A stretch of DNA of 52,046 nt from a virus. The notes below the pieces were generated by a model, which did not search any database, was not told the DNA's origin, and was given only the letters and a program-made list of their open reading frames with translations. This document shows, in pieces, positions 1 to 7,592 of this stretch (position 1 is its first letter; each line of letters starts with the position of its first letter). The stretch lies in the IMG/VR virus record IMGVR_UViG_3300023176_007743, positions 1-52,046 of that record, one strand, 5' to 3'. Made by a program: the position numbers and the translations under genes.

Positions 1-1
1 A

Positions 2-466
2 GTAAGAGAAGTAACAAGTGCGAGAAGAATAGTTCAGAATATGGATGTAGAAGAGTTCAAAGAACAACTAGAAACAATGGAAATGCAAGAAGACTCTCTA
101 GACTCTCTTAGAAAGTCTTTAGAATTTTTAAATTTTGTGTTAAAACACAATCAAAACGAAGAAGTGTTAAGTTTTGCTAAATCTAAACGTAATGAAATAT
201 CTTTAAAAATATTCTGGAAAAAGAGTGAATCTTCAGATAAACATGTCAGAAGGGAAGTTGCTTGGAATAGAAATTCTCCACCTGAAATATTGATGAAATT
301 GAGTGGAGATGATGAGCCTCTTGTCAGACGTGAAGTTGCTTGGAATGAAAATTGTCCACTTGAAGCATTGATAAAATTGGCTAAAGACTTTTATCCGCAT
401 GTTCATGAAGCAGCGAAAGAGAACCCAAGATACCAAGAATACATAAGAAATCAAGAGAACAATTAA
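2..466 (+). CDS. LRV-repeat protein, 5' end outside window
   Basis: The frame is open from the left edge, so the N-terminus is missing; the ATG at 41 has no clear ribosome site and is probably internal. The C-terminal third carries two 26-residue units of the leucine-rich-repeat-variant (LRV) type, with the pattern VRREVAWN, then a Pro-Pro or Cys-Pro turn, then EILMKLSGD. It ends like the repeat protein at 51174-51953 (EAAKENPRYQEY against EAAKNNPRYKQY), so the two are paralogues. LRV units form an alpha-solenoid that usually binds other macromolecules. The stop codon abuts the ATG of the tagged kinase-like gene, implying co-translation. A tag may exist upstream but cannot be seen. The function is unknown and the repeat call is secure. 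Confidence 0.75.
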   Translation, partial: VREVTSARRIVQNMDVEEFKEQLETMEMQEDSLDSLRKSLEFLNFVLKHNQNEEVLSFAKSKRNEISLKIFWKKSESSDKHVRREVAWNRNSPPEILMKLSGDDEPLVRREVAWNENCPLEALIKLAKDFYPHVHEAAKENPRYQEYIRNQENN

Positions 467-1279
467 ATGTCAATTAAAAACATAATCAAAGAAGAAATAC
501 TTAAAGTCTTAAATGAAGGCAAAATATCTGAATACATTAGTCCCTCATTTGAAAATTTTTTGAAAATAACAAAAAAAATTAAAGATTATTATAGTAAATT
601 GCCAGACTCGACAAGGCACGAATTTATTTTGAGAATGTTGCGGGATTATGCTTCAGAAAACTATAAGCATCTTGGTTCTGGTTTTTACAAAACAGTATAT
701 GAAATAAGTGATGAATTTGTATTGAAAATACCTAATATGAGATTTGTAGGAACCGCAGGTCTTGAAGACATCGAGAGTGAAGGGAGAAAAGAAATTCAAG
801 CAAGATTTTCAAGATTAATTCCAAAAGTTTATTACAAAGATGAAGATAATTATTTTATAGTGAGTCAAAAAGTAAACATATTTGATAGTGAAGAAGAAAT
901 AGAATCAGTATTATCTGATTATTTCGAAGACCCTGAATTTTTAAAATTATATGAAGAATACAACAAGCCTTCTAACGATGGATATTCGACATCTACCGCG
1001 ACAAAGTATGAATTTGGTATAGAACTTTTTCTATACCAAATGAGTCGCATATTCAAGGATTTAAAGCCAAAACGCAAATTCAAAAAAACAGAAATTATGA
1101 TGAAACTAAAGAAAATACAATCTAAATATCCAATTATCAATGATTTCATCAATGGCATATATGACTTGCACCAATACGGTTATCACATTAGTGATTTTCA
1201 TTATGAAAACATAGGCTATGTTTTCGACAAAAAAACAAAGAAAATTAGACTTATAGCACTAGATTTAGCAAAGGATTGA
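467..1279 (+). CDS. Tagged protein-kinase-like protein, putative packaged effector
   Basis: The 270-residue protein begins with the recurring tag MSIKNIIKEEILKVLNEG; LNE (15-17) followed by Gly would be a gp21-type cleavage point. The rest has protein-kinase landmarks: a glycine-rich loop LGSGFYKTVY (69-78), a VLK lysine (K87), a catalytic-loop-like ISDFHYEN with D243 and N248, and a DLA at 266-268 in the place of DFG. The usual HRD arginine is absent, as in small-molecule kinases and lipopolysaccharide-kinase-like families. Start ATG 467 directly follows the previous stop. I infer a kinase or kinase-fold effector delivered from the virion; a phosphotransferase acting on small molecules is the main alternative. 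The fold call is fairly sure, the substrate unknown. Confidence 0.68.
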   Translation: MSIKNIIKEEILKVLNEGKISEYISPSFENFLKITKKIKDYYSKLPDSTRHEFILRMLRDYASENYKHLGSGFYKTVYEISDEFVLKIPNMRFVGTAGLEDIESEGRKEIQARFSRLIPKVYYKDEDNYFIVSQKVNIFDSEEEIESVLSDYFEDPEFLKLYEEYNKPSNDGYSTSTATKYEFGIELFLYQMSRIFKDLKPKRKFKKTEIMMKLKKIQSKYPIINDFINGIYDLHQYGYHISDFHYENIGYVFDKKTKKIRLIALDLAKD

Positions 1280-1284
1280 AAGCG

Positions 1285-1350
1285 ATGCAATTATTCAAAG
1301 AAATATTACAATTTTTACAAGAAAAAGAAATCAGGAAATTGTGCAAATGA
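1285..1350 (+). CDS. 21-residue tag-like mini-ORF
   Basis: This short frame encodes MQLFKEILQFLQEKEIRKLC plus a final Lys. Its first 14 residues resemble the N-terminal tag of neighbouring genes (amphipathic, KEIL core, ending L-Q-E). It starts five bases after the kinase-like gene and ends inside the start region of the metallopeptidase gene, in a different frame. It could be a translated leader, or the tag of the downstream gene separated by a frameshift. There is no independent proof that it is translated. Confidence 0.35.
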   Translation: MQLFKEILQFLQEKEIRKLCK

Positions 1351-1838
1351 AAATCAAAAACAATTCGAACATGGACATTTCTCAGTATGAAAAGATGATT
1401 TATCATTTTTACAATCACATGCAAAAAGAACTAGGTTTTGACAAGCAAGTGCAAATAAATTTTGTATCCGACGAAGAGAATCAAAAAAACCCGTTAGGTA
1501 AAACTGCTTATTACGACCCATCTAATTTTTTAATAGTTATTTATGTCGATGGTCGGCATATTAAAGATATATTTCGCTCACTTTCTCACGAATTGATACA
1601 TCACAAGCAAAACTGTGATAATCAATTGTATTATGCTACAGATGAGAACTATGCTCAAACAGACCCTTATTTAAGAAAAATGGAAATTGAAGCAAATAGT
1701 AAAGGTTCTATGTATTTTAGAGATTGGGAGGATAATTATAAAAAAAGCAATAGTTTATTAAAAGAATGGATAGATATTTTAAAAAAAACAAAAAATAGAG
1801 CCATTTTGGGCAAAAAAAATAACAAGCGCACACTTTAG
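1347..1838 (+). CDS. Small zinc metallopeptidase (HExxH)
   Basis: The 163-residue protein contains SHELIHHKQ, with zinc ligands H81 and H85 and catalytic E82, and a downstream MEIEAN segment whose Glu (E113 or E115) would be the third ligand, as in gluzincin peptidases. The N-terminal half has the strand pattern (FLIVIYVDG) that normally precedes the active helix in this fold. The C-terminus is lysine-rich. I use ATG 1347, ten bases after AGGA; GTG 1341 in the same frame is an alternative. A tag-like mini-ORF lies just upstream in another frame. The substrate is unknown; peptidase activity is inferred from the motif. Confidence 0.65.
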   Translation: MKIKNNSNMDISQYEKMIYHFYNHMQKELGFDKQVQINFVSDEENQKNPLGKTAYYDPSNFLIVIYVDGRHIKDIFRSLSHELIHHKQNCDNQLYYATDENYAQTDPYLRKMEIEANSKGSMYFRDWEDNYKKSNSLLKEWIDILKKTKNRAILGKKNNKRTL

Positions 1839-1909
1839 CACTAAACTTGCAAAAAGTTGTCTTATTTGGGTTAAAAGGTGCATTAAACAAGCAATGGGAT
1901 AAAACTATC

Positions 1910-2212
1910 ATGGGTAAAAAATGGAAAAGAAGTTTGCTTTTAAAAAAGCGAGAAAAAAATACTGTAAAAGAAGAAAATGTCGAGATTGAAGTAAAAGTTG
2001 AAGAAAAAAAAGAAGTCAAGGTTGAAGTGGAAACTGAAAGTAAAGCCAAAGTGAAACAAGAACATAAATTTTTCAAAAAAAGTAGTTCTAAGGCAGAATT
2101 AGAAAAGGTTGCAAAAAAACTGAAGATTAAACTCCCTCCTTTGGCAACTAAATCTACAATCATTGACATTTTAGAAAAATGGGAAAAAGAAAACTATGAA
2201 AACAAGAAATAG
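1910..2212 (+). CDS. Charged protein with C-terminal SAP/HeH-like domain
   Basis: The 100-residue protein has a very charged Lys/Glu/Val middle that looks like a coiled or disordered linker. It ends in about 35 residues (SSKAELEKVAKKLKI to IIDILEKWEK) with the helix-extended loop-helix pattern of SAP or HeH domains, which often bind nucleic acid. The frame is open back to a TTG at 1847 without a ribosome site, so I prefer ATG 1910, which has a weak GGGAT about nine bases upstream. The 3' end overlaps the next gene by 17 bases. A DNA-binding role is only an inference from the small domain. Confidence 0.5.
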   Translation: MGKKWKRSLLLKKREKNTVKEENVEIEVKVEEKKEVKVEVETESKAKVKQEHKFFKKSSSKAELEKVAKKLKIKLPPLATKSTIIDILEKWEKENYENKK

Positions 2213-3080
2213 TAAAGAAGAGCATATTTTGCGACATTATATTCGCAAAAAGATATTAGAAGTAATTCAAGAAAGAAAACATAAAGAATGTATGTTGAGA
2301 AAATACATACAAAAAGCTCTTTTGAGGGAATCTTCAGAAGACAAGAAATTTAGCAAATATTTTGGGATAAACATTCTGAATCATGAAGTTTTAATTCAAA
2401 TTAAAGACGATATTCACATGAAGACCAAATCTTTAGGAGACAACAGTGAATTTGTTGAATACTTCAAGAAATATATCATTATGTATTTGGAAGATTTACT
2501 TGCTACCAGTTTTGATATTTTAGACATTGAAAATGAAATTTCGCAAATAAAAGGCGTATTGCGAGAGAATCAAGTTCGAATCGACATCAAACCTGAAAGT
2601 CCTGAAGAGTCTCCTATTGACACTGAGTTGTTTGGCAATGAGGGAGAGGAAGAACTCAGGGATGATGAAGAGACTAAGGAAAAAGAAGAAAAAATTCGTA
2701 TTACAACGACTCCAACACACAATTTAGAAACTTCAGAAGAACGTAAAACCAAACGTTCTGAAATGGAACTGAAAGGTGGTGGTCAGCAGGATGCTAAAAA
2801 TCAAGCATTAGATTTGATGACAGATATTGATGATATTATTATTGATGGTTACGACAAAATATCTGACGATTTGAATCGAGATTTGTTTATTCGTTATCTG
2901 GCTATAAATATTCTTTTGCATATTGACAAAGCACATAATGAAATGAAAGAAGAACCAAAAGATGTAAGAGTTCCAGGTTATGAAGAGGAAAGGCGAGATT
3001 TAGAATCTAGATTGAATTCTGAGGAGCCTGATATGGAGCCTGATATGGAGCCTCCACCTGAAAGTTTGGAAGGCATTTAA
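2196..3080 (+). CDS. Acidic protein with doubled N-terminal tag-like segment
   Basis: The 294-residue protein opens with two successive tag-like amphipathic segments, ILRHYIRKKILEVIQE and MLRKYIQKALLRES, each ending in (I/L)-x-E. A helical region follows (about 50-120), then a long Glu/Asp/Pro/Ser/Thr-rich stretch (about 125-195) that is probably disordered, a second helical segment (DLMTDIDDIIIDGYDKI to LLHIDKAHNEM), and an acidic tail with a short DMEPDMEP repeat. This composition would suit an internal or scaffold-like head protein, but I do not recognise a family. The start overlaps the upstream gene by 17 bases. Confidence 0.55.
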   Translation: MKTRNSKEEHILRHYIRKKILEVIQERKHKECMLRKYIQKALLRESSEDKKFSKYFGINILNHEVLIQIKDDIHMKTKSLGDNSEFVEYFKKYIIMYLEDLLATSFDILDIENEISQIKGVLRENQVRIDIKPESPEESPIDTELFGNEGEEELRDDEETKEKEEKIRITTTPTHNLETSEERKTKRSEMELKGGGQQDAKNQALDLMTDIDDIIIDGYDKISDDLNRDLFIRYLAINILLHIDKAHNEMKEEPKDVRVPGYEEERRDLESRLNSEEPDMEPDMEPPPESLEGI

Positions 3081-3090
3081 ATTCAAAAAA

Positions 3091-3408
3091 ATGCTAAAAA
3101 AAAAATATTCAATTATCAAAGAACTAGAAGAACAGGGTAAACTGGACTCCTCTACTTTGGTTCAAATTTCTAATTTGGAATTGCAAGATTTAATTGCAGT
3201 AAAATTAGAATTGTCAAGTAAGATTGCTCACAATAGATTATATGGCCTGCCTATTATACACAATTTAAAATGGATTGTTGAAGAGGCAATTTTAAAGTTT
3301 GCTTCTTCTAATTCTGAAAATTATTCTCAAATGAAAAGTTTTTTAGGCATCTCTGAGAGGCGTTTTCAGTCATTAAAAGGCAAGTTTCCTTATTTTTTTA
3401 ATAAATAA
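3091..3408 (+). CDS. Small hypothetical protein with helix-turn-helix-like C-terminus
   Basis: The 105-residue protein is mostly helical and not recognised. Residues about 80-100 (SQMKSFLGISERRFQSLKGKF) resemble a helix-turn-helix in which GIS forms the turn. It starts ten bases after the preceding stop, consistent with the same operon. Its 3' end overlaps the 3' end of the minus-strand zinc-finger gene by 19 bases, so the two transcripts converge. DNA binding is a weak inference. Confidence 0.5.
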   Translation: MLKKKYSIIKELEEQGKLDSSTLVQISNLELQDLIAVKLELSSKIAHNRLYGLPIIHNLKWIVEEAILKFASSNSENYSQMKSFLGISERRFQSLKGKFPYFFNK

Positions 3409-3623
3409 AATTGCTTTTTTTTACATTCTTCACACAAAACGTAAGAAAGTATATCTTTTGCTTTCTTTTTGTTAATAACCTTTCCACAATAACATTTTAC
3501 ATGATTTTCATTTAAATGTCTTTTTAATTCACTTTTAGTATAAAGAATAGAAGAATCGGAACAATAAGAACATTTATATACCATGATTTTCACTTTCTTT
3601 ACTTTTTCACCATTAATCTTCAC
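3390..3623 (-). CDS. Zinc-finger protein on minus strand
   Basis: This is the only minus-strand gene I accept. The 77-residue product has a C2H2-type finger (C18-x2-C21-x14-H36-x4-H41) followed by a second cysteine set (C44-x-C46 and C64-x2-C67) that may form another zinc site. The start is GTG at 3623, seven bases downstream of a perfect AGGAG on the minus strand, and a sigma70-like promoter lies immediately upstream (-35 TTGAAA, -10 TATAAT). An ATG at 3584 is an alternative start. It is transcribed divergently from phoH and convergently with 3091-3408. A nucleic-acid-binding regulator is the likeliest role, but this is an inference. Confidence 0.62.
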   Translation of the reverse strand: MKINGEKVKKVKIMVYKCSYCSDSSILYTKSELKRHLNENHVKCYCGKVINKKKAKDILSYVLCEECKKKQFYLLKK

Positions 3624-3643
3624 ACAAGAACTCCTTTTTTTTC

Positions 3644-3671
3644 ATTATACACATTTTTTGTCATTTTTCAA
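3644..3671 (-). promoter_or_regulatory. Sigma70-type promoter for zinc-finger gene
   Basis: On the minus strand, TTGAAA (3671-3666) is separated by 16 bases from TATAAT (3649-3644). The predicted start of transcription falls just before the AGGAG ribosome site at 3631-3635, giving a very short leader. The match to the host sigma70 consensus suggests early expression. Confidence 0.6.
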
Positions 3672-3694
3672 CAAAAAATAAAAATTTTTTTTTA

Positions 3695-3723
3695 TTGAAA
3701 AAGTAAGTAAAATGTGATATAAT
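3695..3723 (+). promoter_or_regulatory. Sigma70-type promoter with extended -10 for phoH
   Basis: TTGAAA (3695-3700) is followed after 17 bases by TATAAT (3718-3723), and the bases before it (TGA) make an extended -10 element. It points at the phoH-like gene and leaves a leader of about 140 bases. It is the best host-type promoter I can find in the window. Confidence 0.68.
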
Positions 3724-3867
3724 GATATATAAATGTTTTATAATATTATATATTTTTATTTATAATAGGAATATATTCTTATAATACGTTTTTTAATCAT
3801 CATAAGTATTGCTATTCAATTTTGTATTTATTCATGAGGATTTTTTATATAAAAGAGGAATAAAAAA

Positions 3868-5187
3868 TTGAATAAAAAAATGTATATTTTAGACTCAAGT
3901 GTTCTTATGGAGGATAGTGAAAATTTATATTGTTATGGGAGAAGTAATGTTTTAATTCCATTTGTTGTTTTGGAAGAATTAGACAATTTAAAGGAATCTG
4001 ATAGTTCCAACAAAAGTTATAGAGCAAGAAAATCTTTAAAAGAAATAGAAAAAGTTGTTAAAAATTCATATAAATTAGGCAAAAATAGAGGCAAATTGTT
4101 AATAGAGCAGATAAATTACGAAGAGTACTTCATTCCAGAATTAGATTTAAACAAAAATGACAATAAGATAATTTATCATGGCTTTTATTATAACAAAAAA
4201 TTAGAGGAAAATCAAGTTTTTATTGTCTCTAATGATTTAAATTTGCGCTTGAAATGTTCATTTTTAGGAATCAATTCTATGTCTGCTATTCAAAAGAAAA
4301 AGAATAGCAAAATAGATGAAGAAATTAGATTGATAAAAGTAAATGATGAAAATATTGATAAAATATATAAGGAGAAGAAGTTATCTAGTGAAGGCTTTAA
4401 AAACAAATTTTATGAAAATCAACCAATAATTGTAACTTCAGACATCGATGATAAAAAAAGTGCTTTGTGCGTGTATAAAAAGCAAAATTTTCATTTAATA
4501 TCAGATTTTAACAAGAAAAACTTCAAAAAAACAAAGGATTTTTTTGATTTTAGACCAAAATGGGCTATACCAAAGAACAAAGAACAAAAATATGCTTATG
4601 AATTTTTATTTGATAAGGATATACCTCTAGTAACGATGACTGGTTTAGCAGGAACTGGAAAGACATTATTAACCATTTCTTCAGCCCTGTATCAGACTTT
4701 AGTAGAAGAAAAGTACAAAAAAATAGTAATTACTCGTTCAATTCAGCCTATGGGTAAAGAAATTGGCTATCTTCCAGGCAAGAAAGAAGACAAAATGGAA
4801 TCATGGATTGCGCCAATCAAAGATAACTTGGAGTATATATTGGGTGACAAACATGCTGTTGAAGATTTGTTTGCTGAAGGGATTATAGAAGTCGAAGCAC
4901 CAACATTTATTCGTGGTCGTTCAATTTCAGACGCTTTTTTTATTATCGACGAAGCCCAGAACATGTCTTTGCATGAAATAAAAACTATTGTTACAAGAGT
5001 AGGGCATAACACTAAAGTAGTTTTTATTGGTGATGTTGAACAAATTGATGATTTTAAACTGACAAAAGAAAACAATGGTTTGTCTCAAATTATTGAAAAA
5101 ATGAAGGAAGAAGAATTATCTTCTCATGTTGTTTTGAAAAAAGGGGAAAGAAGTCCTCTCGCAACAATTTCTTCTAAATTATTATAA
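3868..5187 (+). CDS. phoH: PIN-PhoH ATPase (PhoH2-like)
   Basis: The 439-residue protein joins an N-terminal PIN-type nuclease domain (MYILDSSVLMED, acidic residues at 9 and 16, then a conserved VVLEELDNLK) to a C-terminal PhoH ATPase. The ATPase shows Walker A GLAGTGKT (259-266) and Walker B FFIIDEAQN (D361, E362), and the RSIQPMGKEIGYLPG segment typical of PhoH. PIN-PhoH proteins are proposed RNA helicase/ribonucleases; phoH is common in large and marine phages, where its role is unsettled. I take TTG 3868 as the start because AGAGGAA lies nine bases upstream, while the first ATG (3880) is too far from it. It has its own promoter at 3695-3723. Confidence 0.9.
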   Translation: MNKKMYILDSSVLMEDSENLYCYGRSNVLIPFVVLEELDNLKESDSSNKSYRARKSLKEIEKVVKNSYKLGKNRGKLLIEQINYEEYFIPELDLNKNDNKIIYHGFYYNKKLEENQVFIVSNDLNLRLKCSFLGINSMSAIQKKKNSKIDEEIRLIKVNDENIDKIYKEKKLSSEGFKNKFYENQPIIVTSDIDDKKSALCVYKKQNFHLISDFNKKNFKKTKDFFDFRPKWAIPKNKEQKYAYEFLFDKDIPLVTMTGLAGTGKTLLTISSALYQTLVEEKYKKIVITRSIQPMGKEIGYLPGKKEDKMESWIAPIKDNLEYILGDKHAVEDLFAEGIIEVEAPTFIRGRSISDAFFIIDEAQNMSLHEIKTIVTRVGHNTKVVFIGDVEQIDDFKLTKENNGLSQIIEKMKEEELSSHVVLKKGERSPLATISSKLL

Positions 5188-5220
5188 AAAAAAATGAAAT
5201 TAAAAAGGAGTTGTGTTATA

Positions 5221-5472
5221 ATGGAAAAAGTGTTGAAGATGAAGGAATGGGTTGAAAAGAATAAATTTTCATCTAAATTAGAAAAAGAAGGAACAATTAA
5301 GGAACTTATTTTAGATTATTATGCACACAAGAATGGTTTAGAGGAAGGAGCGACAATAAAAGCGGAAGACGTTGTATCTTTGATAAACAAAGAGTTCCCA
5401 GATTTATTTTTATTTGTTGTGGAAGAAAGTTTCTTAAAAGGCTATCAGCAAAGAATTGAAGATGAATTTTAA
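5221..5472 (+). CDS. Small hypothetical protein
   Basis: The 83-residue protein is not recognised. It is mixed helical with a charged N-terminus and a C-terminal FPDLFLFVVEESFLKGYQQ segment. The frame extends up to ATG 5194, but AAGGAG at 5205-5210 lies ten bases before ATG 5221, so I use 5221. It follows phoH closely and is probably in the same operon. Confidence 0.6.
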   Translation: MEKVLKMKEWVEKNKFSSKLEKEGTIKELILDYYAHKNGLEEGATIKAEDVVSLINKEFPDLFLFVVEESFLKGYQQRIEDEF

Positions 5473-5491
5473 CTTAAAAAAGGATTAGAAA

Positions 5492-6181
5492 GTGTTTCGT
5501 GAGTATATAAAAAGCAAAAATAGCAAAAGCAGAGGAAAGGCTAACATATATGATGTTAGTGGCGACACTAAGTTATTTTTAATATCCCCTTTGTTCGAAA
5601 AGACGGGGATGGACATAAAAGAGGTAATCATCCAGTTGCAAAAGGTTTTTCCAAAATTTCTTTATAACGGTTTGGATGGAATTTATGTTGTTGAACTCCC
5701 TGATTTTAAAAAAAGAAATATAAATGCTTTGTATAAAGATGGTGCGATTTATGTGACAGGAAAGCAGGACAGCATTGAGGATATGCTGGATGATATTATT
5801 CACGAAGTTTCACATCACTTGGAAGACACATGTCACAAACTGATTTATGGTGATGGCAAAATCGAAAAAGAATTTTTAACAAAAAGAAGTGAGTTTTGGG
5901 ATAGATTGGGAAGTAGCAAGCCTAATAATAAAAAACTTCTTTATCACTTGCTTTCTCCTGATTTTTCCGAGGATTTAGATTATTTTTTTCAGGAATTAGG
6001 ATATGACGTAATAGAGAGTATAACAAAAGACATGTTTTGTTCTGGTTATGGGATAACTTCTCTTCGAGAATATTGGGCTAATTCTTTTGAAAATTTTTTT
6101 TTGAAGGACAAAGATCGCGCTCAAAACATATGTCCAGAAGTTTGCGTAAAAATCGAAGAACTTGTAGATTTTTTGAAATGA
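5492..6181 (+). CDS. Zinc metallopeptidase-like protein (HEVSHH)
   Basis: The 229-residue protein contains DIIHEVSHHLED, with H104, E105 and H108 as in HExxH peptidases. A later LREYWANSFENFF segment offers E193 or E200 as third zinc ligand; this spacing and the YWANSFE pattern recall the lethal-factor-like gluzincin family. The preceding stretch GAIYVTGKQDSIEDMLDDI is the usual strand-helix lead-in. The start is GTG 5492, with AAAAAGGA nine to fifteen bases upstream. No N-terminal tag is present, so it probably acts in the infected cell. The substrate is unknown. Confidence 0.62.
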   Translation: MFREYIKSKNSKSRGKANIYDVSGDTKLFLISPLFEKTGMDIKEVIIQLQKVFPKFLYNGLDGIYVVELPDFKKRNINALYKDGAIYVTGKQDSIEDMLDDIIHEVSHHLEDTCHKLIYGDGKIEKEFLTKRSEFWDRLGSSKPNNKKLLYHLLSPDFSEDLDYFFQELGYDVIESITKDMFCSGYGITSLREYWANSFENFFLKDKDRAQNICPEVCVKIEELVDFLK

Positions 6182-6414
6182 ATTATAAGCGATTAGAAAG
6201 TAAAACGAATAAAGGCAGCGTTTGGGTAAAGAAAAACAATAATTTGTTCAAAGGTTTGTTTAATGTTGGTATTGATTTAGGAAATGGTAAATTTTTGTTT
6301 GTAACTTATGTCTCTTGTAGATTAAAATTTGTAGAAAATATGCCTACATCCGATCTCCAACACTCTGTTAGAGTAAATTATGAGGTTTATTGTAAGAATG
6401 AAAAATTGGTATGA
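6178..6414 (+). CDS. Small hypothetical protein
   Basis: The 78-residue product starts with an ATG that overlaps the preceding TGA (ATGA). An upstream in-frame ATG at 6130 lies deep inside the previous gene and is unlikely. It has alternating beta-rich segments (GSVWVKK, FNVGIDLGNGKFLFVTYVS) and no recognised motif. Its 3' end overlaps the following gene. Confidence 0.5.
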   Translation: MNYKRLESKTNKGSVWVKKNNNLFKGLFNVGIDLGNGKFLFVTYVSCRLKFVENMPTSDLQHSVRVNYEVYCKNEKLV

Positions 6415-6718
6415 TTATAAAATTGTAAAAGATGATGACAAAATCACATTTTTTGTAACAAAAACAAGAGAAAACGTATATGCTGTAGAGCCTAAAAGTA
6501 GTTTATCGACATACATTGTTCTGCAAATGATTATGCCAGAACTAGATTCGGGAGAATTGTTGGGAAAATGCTTATCTCAGCCATCCTTTCAGTTTTGCAA
6601 CTACAGCGATTGCGAAGCAGAGACCAATTGGTCTTGGGAGATAAAGAAAAAAACTGTTCAAAAACCTAAAAAAAAGAAATTTGAAAAAAAGAAGTCTGAA
6701 AAAAAGGTTGAAAAATGA
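6380..6718 (+). CDS. Small hypothetical protein with Lys-rich tail
   Basis: The product has up to 112 residues; ATG 6398 is an alternative start 18 bases downstream. The first 85 residues look globular with two Cys near NYSDCEAE, while the last 25 are almost only Lys, Glu and Pro, which may bind nucleic acid or simply be disordered. The stop overlaps the next gene's ATG. The family is not recognised. Confidence 0.5.
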   Translation: MRFIVRMKNWYDYKIVKDDDKITFFVTKTRENVYAVEPKSSLSTYIVLQMIMPELDSGELLGKCLSQPSFQFCNYSDCEAETNWSWEIKKKTVQKPKKKKFEKKKSEKKVEK

Positions 6719-7569
6719 GATTATCATGGTCTTCGATACAAACGTTTCAAAAATGCCCTAAAAGATACAAATTAAAGTATGTAGATAAACTCGTTTCTTA
6801 TAGTTCGAATGAATACACCATATTTGGTAGTACAGTTCATGATTTGTTGGAAGAACTTTGCAATACAAATAGGGATTTGAAAGAAAATGAATTCCAAGAT
6901 TTGTTTATAAAAAGAATTGTTGAATCAGCTTCGTCTAAATTTTTTATAGAGTGGTACAACACAGGCAAAAATTATCTTTTGTCAGATTATTTGGAAGAAT
7001 TTTACGACAAGCATTATAGAAAGCAATTGATAAGCGAAATGATAGAGCAGGGAGAATTCTTGATTGTAAAGACCTTAGAGGAGTTGAAAAATTATTTTGG
7101 AGAATTCCAGGTAATTTCGACAGAACATGAAATGAATGAAGAAATGTCTGAAGTCAAATCTAATTCTACTTGGAAGATAAAATCTTTTATAGATTTGGTA
7201 ATTAAAACAAACGATGGAAAATATCATATTATTGATTACAAGACAACCAATTATGATTGGGACACAAATAAAAGAAGAGATCCGCTTTATACATATCAAT
7301 TACAACTATACAAACATTTTTATTGTAAAAAACACGATTTAAATCCAAAGGACGTTGAGACATATTTCATTTTGTTGAAGCGAAATGAAAAAAGGAAGAA
7401 AGTAGAAATCCTAAGAATGTCGAGCGGAAATAAAAAAAACAACAACATGTTGAGTATGATAGACAAGACTGTACAAAATATTGAAAGGGGGTTTTTCCCT
7501 CCGCTGGGCAATTTTAGTGATTGTCGTTGGTGTCCTTTCAGGCGCAGCGAATTTTGCAATCGAGGCTAA
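6715..7569 (+). CDS. Cas4/AddB-like Fe-S PD-(D/E)XK nuclease
   Basis: The 284-residue protein has the RecB-nuclease layout of PDDEXK_1 and Cas4 proteins: LSWSSIQTFQKCPKRYKLKY at the N-terminus, FGSTVHDLLE (H42), then D160 and HIIDYKTT (D174, K176), and a YTYQLQLYKHFY helix. Four cysteines, C14 and C270-x2-C273-x7-C281, match the split cluster that holds a 4Fe-4S centre in AddB and Cas4. No helicase domain is present, so it is a stand-alone nuclease. It probably works in phage recombination or DNA processing; host-DNA degradation is an alternative. Its ATG overlaps the upstream stop. Confidence 0.82.
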   Translation: MRLSWSSIQTFQKCPKRYKLKYVDKLVSYSSNEYTIFGSTVHDLLEELCNTNRDLKENEFQDLFIKRIVESASSKFFIEWYNTGKNYLLSDYLEEFYDKHYRKQLISEMIEQGEFLIVKTLEELKNYFGEFQVISTEHEMNEEMSEVKSNSTWKIKSFIDLVIKTNDGKYHIIDYKTTNYDWDTNKRRDPLYTYQLQLYKHFYCKKHDLNPKDVETYFILLKRNEKRKKVEILRMSSGNKKNNNMLSMIDKTVQNIERGFFPPLGNFSDCRWCPFRRSEFCNRG

Positions 7570-7592
7570 ATTATAACAAATAAGAGGAAAAA

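Larger units (their letters stand above)
3624..3867. other. Divergent regulatory region
   Basis: This 244-base gap is the longest non-coding stretch in the window. It is extremely AT-rich and holds two back-to-back sigma70-like promoters, one for the minus-strand zinc-finger gene and one for phoH. The roughly 140-base leader ahead of phoH contains only A/T-rich runs; I see no stable hairpin or riboswitch-like structure by eye. Confidence 0.6.

Noticed and set aside
1717-2169. 150-residue minus-strand frame
   Set aside because: It mirrors Lys/Glu-rich + strand genes, has a low-complexity Phe/Ser/Leu composition and no ribosome site.
2903-2910. TATAAATA, the T4 late promoter element
   Set aside because: It lies inside a coding sequence with no gene start shortly downstream; chance is likely in AT-rich DNA.
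3412-3422. T-run after the gene at 3091 as a terminator
   Set aside because: No clear hairpin precedes it, and the bases belong to the end of the minus-strand zinc-finger gene.
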